A DNA stretch of 64,000 bases from positions 25,046,355 through 25,110,354 of the forward strand of contig CM055877.1 of assembly GCA_029582165.1 (NCBI GenBank), in the 5' to 3' direction. Under the pieces are notes generated by a model that was not told where the DNA came from, ran no database searches, and was given only the letters and a program-made list of their open reading frames with translations. This document shows, in pieces, positions 1 to 8,980 of this stretch (its first letter is position 1; the number at the start of each line of letters is the position of its first letter). Position numbers and translations under genes: made by a program. The DNA is from Portulaca oleracea. Lineage: Eukaryota > Streptophyta > Magnoliopsida > Caryophyllales > Portulacaceae.

Positions 1-2
1 GA

Positions 3-1012
3 AAGAATGGTAGAAAATTTGGTTTTGTGAGATATGTGAATAGAGATGATGTAATGAGATTAACCTTAGAATTGTCGACCATAGGAAGCTTTTTGTTTCT
101 TGGGCTAAATTCAATAAAAAAACAAGTTGTTAGACCTCCTGCTACTACAAAAATTAGCCAGAAGTGGATCCCTAAGAAGAATATCGGTGATGCTCATATC
201 TCGAATGTTTTGCATATCTCGTCCCCTTGTGGGGTTAACAACGGTTTGAGGAATTTTGGAAAAGAAGACACGGGTGTGCCCGAGTTTCTTGAGGATCCCG
301 ATTGTGATGGGTCTGTAGATGCTTCTAGCAAAACCATTACGGACCCTATTAATGTTGTTTTGGATAGAAGTAAACATGCAAGCAGGTTGTCTTATAAAGA
401 TGTCCTCTTGAGTGGTTCCAAAATCAATCGGGCGGCTAATAGGGACCTAGAGGCTGACTCTGACAGTGACCGCACTCATAGTAACCCGCTTGAATCCTTT
501 GATGGTGTGGCTGAGCATGACTTACTTACAGATCTTGAAGAATCCATCCTTGAGGCTTCGAAGGGTGAAGGCATGAGTAAGAGAAAACTAAACATGTTGA
601 TGAAATCTAAATGGAAGCTTGTCAGAGATGCAACTCTAACTTGTAGAGTTGCTCGTGAGTTGTGCCCAAAAGGGTGGTAGGAAGGTTAGGATGAATAGGC
701 GTGCGAACATGTCGGAAGATGACAGTTTTAATGATATTGAAGTTGAGATTGACCGAAGGGCTGTGATTATTGGCAATGTTATAGGCGCGCGAGTCCTCGA
801 TGACCCATCAAGCTGAATTCATCGATCTTGCATCATATTTGCGACGTAATGGTTTCGTTTGGTTGTGGTGCTCGCGAAAGTCCTTGTTGTGTTATTTTAT
901 TTAACATTTTGGTTGTTACCTTTTTCTTTTGGCGGTGGCAATTTGCTATTTTGTTTGCGGTTTGCTGTATTTTATGAACCTTTAAGTCTTTTGGCTATCA
1001 ATAATCGGAAAA
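3..1012 (+). pseudogene. LINE relic: ORF1 with RRM-like motif, ending in an A-run
   Basis: The window opens inside a reading frame (extended upstream of its first Met at 27) with NGRKFGFVRYVNRDD, which fits the RNP1 core of an RNA recognition motif. RRM-bearing ORF1 proteins are known from plant L1-like LINEs. The frame runs to a stop near 680 through acidic, low-complexity sequence (SDSDRTHSN, LTDLEESILEASKGEG). Another stretch (SEDDSFNDIEVEIDRRAVI) follows in the same frame but beyond the stop. The segment ends with a T-rich tail and an A-run at about 1010-1017, as expected of a LINE 3' end. No endonuclease or reverse transcriptase is present, so the copy is internally deleted or a fusion. 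It could instead be a host RRM gene fragment; the A-run and the repeat-rich surroundings favour a LINE. Confidence 0.5.
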
Positions 1013-1015
1013 AAA

Positions 1016-1613
1016 AGATAGAGGAAAATTTCATGGGTTGCTTTTCCAAAATGTAACTATGAAAGACACAACATTTGCTAATGACAAAAACGCTTAACTC
1101 CAATTTTTCAAAGGAAAAAGTTTGCAAATCACCAAACCCTCTTCTTTTTTCACATATTCCTAGCATAACAAATCCATAACAAATGACTATTAAGCCTGAT
1201 TTTGCAATAATTATGCATGTTAAATTCAAGAATATAGAACCAGAAAAGAATAATAAATATCTCAAATGAATCTGTCAATAGTTTTACAAGTTCGAAGGCA
1301 ATCTCCATACACAGGAGCCCAACGATGGAAATTATAATGGTACAGAAGCATCACTTTATGGTAAAGTTCTCGATGCAAAAACAACCACCAATCATCACAA
1401 CGCCAAACCATACGAACAATAAAATCACTCCTTGAAAAGGAGTTCGTAGTGCCAAGCTTTTACCTATTTCTGACAGGTACGGGGGCCAAAAGAATAATAC
1501 ATCTCCAGCAGACATGGACCAAGAGGGAACCCTCTTCTATTCTCTTAGTCAGCTCTTGATTGGCCAGCACGAGAAGAGAGGATGAAGCCCACAATCAAAA
1601 CATACAAAGCCAG
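1016..1613 (-). pseudogene. Truncated duplicate of the V-ATPase subunit c 3' end (last codons plus 3' flank)
   Basis: This block is nearly identical to 4686-5575, the 3' flank and last codons of the V-ATPase c gene. Read on the minus strand from 1613 it encodes [22 protein letters not shown] followed by a stop, then the 3' flank. It lacks everything upstream of this TM4 portion. Compared with 4686-5575 it lacks the Stowaway MITE (235 bp) and about 36 bp near 1351 (equivalent to about 5282-5317). It begins directly after the A-run of the LINE relic, so a LINE-mediated or nested origin is possible. It shares with the intact locus the unusual Val after Tyr in TM4. Confidence 0.75.
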
Positions 1614-2098
1614 GATTTTCTTGGGCTGGCCTGGCAAATCCGCCAGGATATTCACTAGTCTGGGACATGGGATCCGCGAGGTTCACCCTTGGACCGGGTC
1701 ATGGTATCTGGGCCAAAAATTGAATTCACAAAGATTTGTTTTTGGGCCGATTTGTCCCTCTTTCCTGAAAAATCCGCGAGAATTTTCCCTCATTTCCTAA
1801 AAAATTCGCGAGAAATTGGTTGAGCTGAAGAACTGGATCTGCGTAGATTTTTTACTTAGGCTCTCCTAAAATCCGCAAGGATTCTTGAGTTGACTTCGAC
1901 TAAAATTTGACTTTGACCAAAAGTTACCTTTGACACTTGACTTTGACTTGACTGGTAATCTACATCCCCAAAGACCCCCTTGACCAACAAACTTGCGAGG
2001 ACCCTTTTGACCCAAAGACTCCTTTGATGAAAACCCACGAGGGACCCATATCACCAAAAATCCTCGAGGAGTCCAACATGTCCGAAATCCTTGTGTCG
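1614..2098. other. Gene-free stretch, probably transposon-derived
   Basis: No coding sequence is supportable. The stretch carries short irregular repeats around the word TCCGCGAG / TCCGCAAG (for example near 1638, 1671, 1771, 1808 and 1870) and runs of TTTGACTTTGAC-like sequence. It joins the duplicated V-ATPase fragment to the copia relic and is probably LTR or other transposon debris, but I cannot name a family. Confidence 0.3.
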
Positions 2099-2605
2099 CT
2101 TACTTATTTTGGTGTCTACAGTTATGCTTTTGAAAGCAAAGCCTATAGGTTTATGGTTATCGAACCAAATGACAACATAACGATGAATACCGTAATAGTG
2201 TCAATAGATGCAATACTTGATGAGACTTGGTTCTCTTCAATTCCTAGACCCAAGGATGTCATTCGTGACATGGTTCCACAGGATGTTGTTCAAGATAATC
2301 AACATGATGTTGAAGAAATAAGGAGTAAAAGGGCAAGGAAATCCAAGTCTTTTGGCTCGAAATTTTTCGTCTATTTAGTAGAGGGAAATAGGAGCTCTAT
2401 CGAGTATAAGATTCCCTATATCTATAATGTATATGAGGATCTTAAATCATTAGACATAATAATGGAATAAGTCTAACACAAGCCCACTATGTGGAAAAGG
2501 TGTTAAAAAAGTTTCACAAGAACTCCTATGTGGCAACGACCCCATTTGAATCAAGCCTTAAGTTGAGTAAAAATGATGGTAGGCCGATTGCCCAAATGGA
2601 GTACG

Positions 2606-4200
2606 CAGGCCCGGTCCTAATATTTTTGGGGCCCTAGGCAAAATAATATATCAATTTGTATATTGGGGCCTCTTTAAAAAATGTGTTAGCATTCATACTA
2701 AACAAAGACATACTAAACAAAGATTTAGTCAAAATACCTAAACTCCAAAACGCTGATTTACCAACGATACTAAGAATTTTACACATGTAGCGACATTAGT
2801 AGCGAGGCGGCAACGACATCAAAATCCTCACTACCATATCAAATTAATACCAATTTAGTAATATTGAATTAATTCACCAGTAAAAAAAACTAAAGTTAAA
2901 TGAATTGTAGATTTTCTTTGTTGAATTAAAAATCCAGCAATAAAATATAGTAATTCAACAAATGGTCAAATAATAACAATGTACAATGTACAATTTGAGA
3001 CAACAAAGTAAATCCTCCACCACTTATTTAGGACAGTATAGCAAATTTGCAATTAACAATGTATAATGAAAATTTGAGACAACAACGCTAAATACACCAG
3101 CACAACAAATAACCACCCAAAATTAAAAATGATTATTTGTTTAATTACTGCATAGATAAAACAAACGGCAAACATTTGCATCCTGACAATACAAAAATCA
3201 AAAGAATTCATCATGTGCTATCTTGTTGACACTTGACAAATGACAATACAAAAAGCAAAAGCCTAATCCATAGTCCCTCCCACTTGTTGAGATGTTTCTT
3301 TCACAACCTAATTCTCTTTAGATAAAGACCATTTACTGTTATATATTTTTGAGGTCACAAGCAACCTTCCCAGTAGATTAATGTCATGCCCAGATTGACT
3401 ACCACCGAAATCGCAAAAAAAGAACCCACATCTCTGCTACAAATTCCCCATCTTCCCCATCAACTGTCTCTAATTTACAATGAAAAACCAAACCCTTAAT
3501 GTCTCTAATCAACAATCCAAGACTGAAATTCAAATGCAAACTTTGTTTAATGATCCAACACCAAAAACCCTAACCCCGACTCTATCACCTCGACCGAGTT
3601 TCACAGAGAAAAGAAACATTCATCCACCAAAGCACCAATATTTCATCAAATTAGGGAAAAGCTTAAGTGATTACTAACCCGGGTAGCTTAAATCCACTGC
3701 TAGTTGTCACTATCCTCCGGAGGTCCGGACCGCCGCATGCCGCCACAATCCAATTAAGGAGGAAGAAAGGGTTAACATGTTTTTAATTTCCTTGAAATGT
3801 GTTGGGTGTGAAAAAATTTGATGTTTTATGCAGAATAGAGGAAGAAAGGAATAAAGGGTTAATTTGTTATGAAATTGGGTGGGTGAGGAAGCCCAAGAGA
3901 TGAACTGGAGATGAGATGAATGATTTTCAATTGGGCCCTGAGGTGATGCCTACTTCCGTGTGTTTAAGAGTTTGTTGGCAGTGGGCCTTTTTCGGTGTGC
4001 TTAAGAGGGCCCTTACTTACTAAGGTTGGCTGATGGATGGGGCCCTTAGAATTGAACCAATTTTTTTTTTTAAGTCATGGGCCCTGAGCGGTTGTCACTT
4101 GGATGGCTGATGGATGGGGCCCTTAGAATTGAACCAATTTTCTTTTAAGTCATGGGCCCTGGGCGGTTGCCCCTTGGGCCTACCCCCAGGGCCGGGCCTG
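2606..4200. mobile_element. Non-autonomous hAT-type DNA transposon with 8-bp target duplication
   Basis: The element begins CAGGCCCGGTCCTAA and ends with the inverted counterpart AGGGCCGGGCCTG, giving terminal inverted repeats of about 13 bp with one mismatch. It is flanked by GGAGTACG (2598-2605) and GGAGTATG (4201-4208), an 8-bp target duplication with one change, which is the hAT hallmark. It interrupts a copia reading frame that resumes exactly after it. Length is 1595 bp. No transposase frame is recognisable; the interior is AT-rich. The 3' end carries a tandem duplication. Confidence 0.85.
4027..4178. repeat. Tandem duplication of about 77 bp inside the hAT element
   Basis: Two adjacent copies start with TGGCTGATGGATGGGGCCC and run through the AAGTCATGGGCCCTG and CGGTTG words. 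They differ mainly in the length of a T-run (10-12 T in the first, interrupted in the second). Such subterminal repeats are common in hAT elements as transposase binding regions; that role here is inference. Confidence 0.75.
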
Positions 4201-4685
4201 GGAGTATGCCAAAGTCATAGGAAGCTTAATGTACACTATGACTTGTACTAGGTCGAATATAGTCTTTGCGGTGGGAAAGCTTAGAAGGTATAGTAGCGAA
4301 CCAAGCAAAGAGCATTGGCGGGCCATAATAAGGGTTTTGGGATACCTCAGAAGGACTCAAAACTATAGCTTGCACTTCAAGGGAGAGCCTTTGGTCTTAG
4401 AAGGATACTTGGACAGTTGGACGCAAGTTGGATAAGTGATAAGGAGGATTACACCTCAACTTTCGGTTGGGTGTTCCTACTTGGTGGATGTGTTGTTTTA
4501 AGTTATTATTTTCAATAACCAAACCAAGCTTAAGGATCTCAAACTTTATTTTGGTACTTCAAAACTCAGCTTACATTTTTAAGTAATTAATTTCAACTCA
4601 GCTCACATATAAGATTACAAGTATACAGCCAGTAGTTTATAATAGTAGTAATCTATAGCCAACTCAAAGCTATTGTCCCACAAAG

Positions 4686-5506
4686 AGATAGAGGAGAATT
4701 TCATGGGTTGCTTTTCCAAAGGGTAACTATGAAAGACACAACATTTGCTAATGACAAGAACGCTGAACTCCAATTTTTCCAAGGAAAAAGTCGGCAAATC
4801 ACCAAACCCCTCCTTTTTTCACATATTTCTAGCATATACTCCCTCCGTTCTTTTTTATCTGTCATTTACGGTTTCGGTCTTGATTTTTAATCAATAATTT
4901 CTAATAAAAAACTTTTGTAGAAAAATATAATATTATACTTTTTTAATAGTATTTTTTATTACAAATCTAATGATATCAATTTTGTATGACGAATCATTAT
5001 ACAAATTAAGATATTAACGGTCAAAGTTTTTGCCACAATTCCCTAGACGACAGATAAAACAAAACGGAGGTAGTATAAGAATTATATCACAAATCCATAA
5101 CAAATGACTATCAAGCCTGATTTAGCAATAATTATGCACGCCAAATTCAAGAATATAGAACCCCAAAAGAATAATAAATATCTCAAAATGAATCTGTCAA
5201 TACTTTTACAAGTTCAAAGGCAATCTCCATACACAGGAGCCCAACGATGGGAATTATATTGGTACAGAAGCATCACTTTATTCGGAGAAGGGACACCAGC
5301 TACTAAGTAATTCAACATTTATGGTAAAAATTCTCGATGCAAAAACAACCACCAATCATCACAACGCAAAACCATACAAACAATAAAATCACTCCTTGTA
5401 GAGGAGTTCGCAGTACCAAGTTTTACCTATTTCTGACAGGTACGGGGGCCAAAAGAATATTACATCTCCAGCAGACATGGACCAAGAGGAACCCTCTTCT
5501 ATTCTC
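4686..5506 (-). other. 3' untranslated/flanking region of the V-ATPase c gene
   Basis: This region lies directly downstream of the TAA at 5507-5509 on the minus strand. Its near-identical second copy at 1016-1613 is continuous with the last codons, which suggests that the unit was a transcript 3' end or a genomic 3' block. It carries a Stowaway MITE (4839-5073). The polyadenylation site cannot be fixed by eye. Confidence 0.5.
4839..5073. mobile_element. Stowaway-type MITE (Tc1/mariner), TA target duplication
   Basis: The ends are CTCCCTCCGTTCTTTTTTAT and, inverted, CTACCTCCGTTTTGTTTTAT, a long imperfect inverted repeat that starts with the Stowaway consensus CTCCCTCCGT. TA dinucleotides flank both sides (4837-4838 and 5074-5075). 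Length is 235 bp, with no coding capacity and an AT-rich core. The duplicated copy of the same region near 1161 lacks the insertion, giving an empty site inside the same window. Confidence 0.92.
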
Positions 5507-7552
5507 TTAGACAGCTCTTGACTGGCCAGCACGGGAAGAGAGGATGATGCCCACAATCAAAACATACAAAGCCAGAGCTTCAGCGAAAATGAGAATAAGG
5601 ATCATTCCAACAAAAGCTTTGGCTGTTGGGCATTTGCTCTGGGGAAAAAAAGAAACTCAAAAGTTAAGCGGGCTAAAGATGTAGAGACAGTAAGTATGTA
5701 CATTAATCCAGGGAAAAAGATACAGTAACACAAGCTGTCAAGATATAACTTATAAGCAATAGATCATAGTGGACATCTGAGAAACGGAAAGCTCTCAAAC
5801 TGTAGATACTTAAACTGCAGCATGCCCTTGAGCGTGTGCGCAAAATTAATACAAGGTAAAGAAAAATTACAAAGCATTTCACAAGAATCACACAGAGACA
5901 CTCGAACCCCCCCCCCCCCCAATCAAACAAAAAACCAAACAAATGCTGTCTGAAAATTATACAAAAAATCAGCAAACCCTAACAGTTTTCATAGATGGAT
6001 CCAACCAGCAACTTCAAATTATCCTGACATATAGGAGAATGTAAAAGTTTGTGACCAATAAAAAGCATGTATAACTATCCTTCAAATAAGTTCTCCCTGA
6101 GTTACGCTAGCTTCAATTATCAAATTGTTCAGCTTTCAACACATGAAGAACACACCAAAGCCAAGTTTTAAACGATAACCACACCGGTGAAAGTCCTACT
6201 TCAAATTCATTCAACTTTATCACAATTTCAGTTATCCCAACAGCAAAATAAAAGCAAAGTGACCCATCATCAAACACACAAAATCCAGGCGACAAATGGG
6301 ATTAACCTATGTTACTCCAACTCTTCATTTTCTTTGCCGCACCTATGTTGGACCCATGATACCCGGACAAGGGTACAGCAATCGACACTTCAAATTACAA
6401 TGAAAATGCATAAAATTTCTTTAAAATAGCCGAGTCCGACACCCGTATCCGTGTCCGATATGGACACGCATACCCGAGTCCGAGTAACATAGGGATTAAC
6501 AGGTCAAGAGCCAGATAACGATGATGCAACTAAGAATGAAATATAGATATGACACCCAATCACTGACATGTTATGATCACATTCATGGAAAACAAAGTCA
6601 ACAACAGCCTAGCCAGCTGTACATTGTGATAGCCATGTCTAGCCAGTGTCATATAACCTTCCAGGTCCAGGATGTGAAGGAAAAACCAAAGTGAGCAATT
6701 CTCAACCAACATTAATTAAATGAGATGGGAGATTTAGTCCCTTCAAAGTAGTAAGGGTTATACCTGTAGGTCAACAGATGGGAAGTTTAATTCAAGCAAG
6801 TTACAGGAATGATAGATAATATCAACAACAAAAACTAGCAAATTCAAAAATAAAAACACTCATCAAAAAGAGATGAGCACAAACACAAAGCAAAAGAACA
6901 ACATATATCATGGAAGAATTAACTAACATACAAAACAGGAAACCAAGACAGTAAAAGAATACCACATACACCATACAATTAGCTAACGAATCACTTGATG
7001 AAACATCACAGTGTTCAAGTCAAAGATCAGAATGAATAAATGAAATTTCAAGCAAATCTACAGCAGAATTGAAAAGCAGAAGTAAGCAAATGAATACCTG
7101 ACACCAGCATCACCGACGATACCAATGGCCATACCAGCAGACAAACCAGCAAGACCACAAGCAAGGCCAGAAGAAAGATGAGCATACCCATCAAACAGAT
7201 AGTAAGATTTAGCTTTTGGGTTAATCCCAGTACTGATGATAACAGCAATAATCAAGCCGTAAATACCCAAGACACCAGCCATAACAACGGGAACAATGGA
7301 CTTCATCACCAACTCAGGCCTCATCACACCCATCGACGCCACACCAACACCACTCTTGGCCGTCCCATACGCAGCTCCCATACCTGCAGTACCAAAACAC
7401 CTTCAATTAACCCTAACCTAACCTAACCCTAGATCGGAAACAGTAAGAAATGAAAAATGAGGGAAAGACGTACAGGAGAAGACGAGGGCAGCAGCGGCGC
7501 CGAGGAAGCCGAAGAAAGGAGCGGTTTCATCGCCGTTGAATGTAGAAGACAT
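5507..7552 (-). CDS. VHA-c: V-type proton ATPase 16-kDa proteolipid subunit c; last exon has a one-base deletion
   Basis: Subunit c forms the proton-carrying membrane ring of the vacuolar ATPase, with four membrane helices and an essential Glu in helix 4. Exons on the minus strand are 7552-7474 ([20 protein letters not shown]), 7383-7098 (to GIVGDAGVR) and 5638-5507. Both introns (90 and 1459 bp) have GT-AG ends. Summed coding length is 497 nt, one short of the 498 nt expected for a 165-residue protein. The loss is visible in exon 3: after the conserved RANAQQPKL the codons need CTTTTTGTT, but the sequence has CTTTTGTT. Read as written, the protein ends after about 133 residues (PKLLLE, then TGA), before helix 4 with FAEALALY. 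The helix is intact in the next frame up to TAA. Two further oddities are Val for the usual Gly after LALY and C-terminal SRAV. This is either a young pseudogene or a base-call error; the first two exons are fully conserved. Confidence 0.9.
6307..6492. mobile_element. Small TIR element (MITE, hAT-like) in intron 2 of the V-ATPase c gene
   Basis: The ends CTATGTTACTC and GAGTAACATAG are perfect 11-bp inverted repeats. GGATTAAC lies on both sides (6299-6306 and 6493-6500), an 8-bp target duplication typical of hAT elements. The 186-bp interior has no coding capacity but contains CCGAGTCCGACACC-type words that extend the inverted symmetry. Confidence 0.85.
7408..7432. promoter_or_regulatory. Telomere-like (telo-box) cluster in intron 1 of the V-ATPase c gene
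   Basis: The run TTAACCCTAACCTAACCTAA with a further CCCTAG contains several AACCCTAA-like units. Telo-boxes near plant transcription starts are known to influence expression of housekeeping genes. Its position, about 120 bp inside the gene from the ATG, fits such a role, but none is shown here. Confidence 0.45.
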
Positions 7553-7739
7553 TTTCGCAGATTGGATCTAAGACAGAGAGATCAACAATGGCGATCGAAT
7601 GAATGACTGAATGATTGGGTGATTTCTCTGCGATGAGGGAATTGGCCGAAATCAATAATATTGGGGTTCTCCGGTTCTGGATTTGGCTACCATAAACTCT
7701 TATGAACCCCATTTTTTCTTTTTCTTTTTCTTTTTATTC

Positions 7740-8371
7740 GATTTTTCAGTTTTTTCAATAACAACAAAAATTAAATAATCCAAAAAGAAATTGAGGGTGA
7801 TCCAGTCCATCATAGATAATTGGACATAGATCTCAACATTCATGATAATATTATATTTTACATTCTAAGCGGTGCTTAACACTTATTAATATACTTATTA
7901 GTAATAAAAGATGTATGATAAGCATTTTTTTTATTTAGGTGAGTACTCCAATCCATCTAATCTTTACATTAGGGGAATACTAACTCGACAACTCTTACAA
8001 TGGGCAGGGACTAGGAATGGCAATGGGTCGCGTCTGGGTCGGGTCCAGCTGCACTCGGACCTACAAAATTTTTGGACCGGGCGACTCGAACCCGTCGGTG
8101 AGTCGATAACTCGGACCCAAACCCGGGTCCATAGCGGAAACTTAATGGGTCCAACACTTTTATGTATTTTTATCTAGATTTATCAATTTTTGGGTTAATT
8201 TTATACGTTTACAATTGTGTAATAATGACTATTTTATTTAAATACACATATTTTCAACACAAATAAAAACATGTAGTTCAATGTAAGAGGCTATGAGCAA
8301 AATTCAACATAAAAACATTACAAAAGTCACCAACAAATTAACTCTAAGAATACAACTATACAACTTAAAAT

Positions 8372-8410
<39 letters not shown>

Positions 8411-8442
8411 ACACAAAGTTCATGATTATCGCAATATACAAC

Positions 8443-8484
<42 letters not shown>
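7740..8484. other. Intergenic repeats: RC-rich transposon fragment, A36 run and (TA)n microsatellite
   Basis: No gene is seen. 8009-8150 holds GGCAATGGGTCGCGTCTGGG-type sequence, a low-complexity transposon signature that also appears near 37335 and 39190. An uninterrupted A-run occupies about 8374-8409 and a (TA)n tract about 8447-8484. The (TA)n tract abuts the putative start of a copia LTR. Confidence 0.55.
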
Positions 8485-8490
<6 letters not shown>

Positions 8491-8972
8491 GTTGTGGCCC
8501 ATTGGATCCTCTTAGAGGTCCTCTTCAAGTCAGTTACGACTTGTGGTTATTTAAGTTTTAATCTAATTCTAACTCTTCTAGCCGTCTTATATATAAGATA
8601 TAGTTTTCTCCACTTTAATCAATCAATCAAATCAAAGTGAAAATATTGAGTGAGATAGAGTTTCACCAATATTTTCCACATTGGTATCCCGAGTGAGATT
8701 GTATTGTAATCTCCATTGTTGATCGTATCACACCTTGTGACAGTGATTGAGTTGTACTCCTCATTTTTCTCATAATGGATTATTTTTTCTGACTGTCACC
8801 ATCCGTGGGTTGTTCTCCAAGTTTTTCGGTTCCCCACGTATATCTGGTGTCACTTTTTTCGCTAAATTTTCGTTCCTAATTTTGTCGTAATATCCGTCAT
8901 CTCGTTTGTTTCCGCTGTAACCATAACCTTGCAGTTATTTTCTCTGAAATCCATCACAAGTGGTATCAGAGC
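8485..8972 (+). mobile_element. 5' LTR end and tRNA-iMet primer binding site of a Ty1/copia relic
   Basis: TGGTATCAGAGC at 8961-8972 is the standard initiator-Met tRNA primer binding site of plant retrotransposons. Two bases upstream, a sequence ending in CACA (8958) closes the LTR. A TG at 8485, after the (TA)n tract, is a plausible LTR start (about 474 bp). A gag start follows at about 8981. No matching 3' LTR was found, so the copy is truncated. Confidence 0.75.
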
Positions 8973-8980
8973 AAGGTGGA

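Larger units (their letters stand above)
2099..4500 (+). pseudogene. Ty1/copia polyprotein relic, split by a hAT insertion
   Basis: 2109-2469 encodes a stretch (YAFESKAYRFMVIEPND, FSSIPRPKDV, FVYLVEGNRSS) that aligns with the complete-length copia element at about 45540-45880, in the linker between integrase and reverse transcriptase. It is followed by a short reverse transcriptase tail (AHYVEKVLKKF) near 2473. Coding resumes at 4209 (YAKVIGSLMYTMTCTRSNIVFAVGKLRRY, then EGYLDSW and FGWVFLLGG), which is the RT/RNase H junction, and fades out near 4500. Most of the RT core is missing, and stops and frame breaks are frequent. The element at 2606-4200 sits in the middle. It is an old copia copy related to, but not the same as, the one at 42705-48773. 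Confidence 0.85.

Noticed and set aside
7408..7432. Interstitial telomere
   Set aside because: Only a few degenerate units inside an intron; a telo-box cluster is more likely.
8293..8640. 115-codon frame with poly-Lys and Ile-Tyr repeats
   Set aside because: It is the translation of an A-run and a (TA)n tract.
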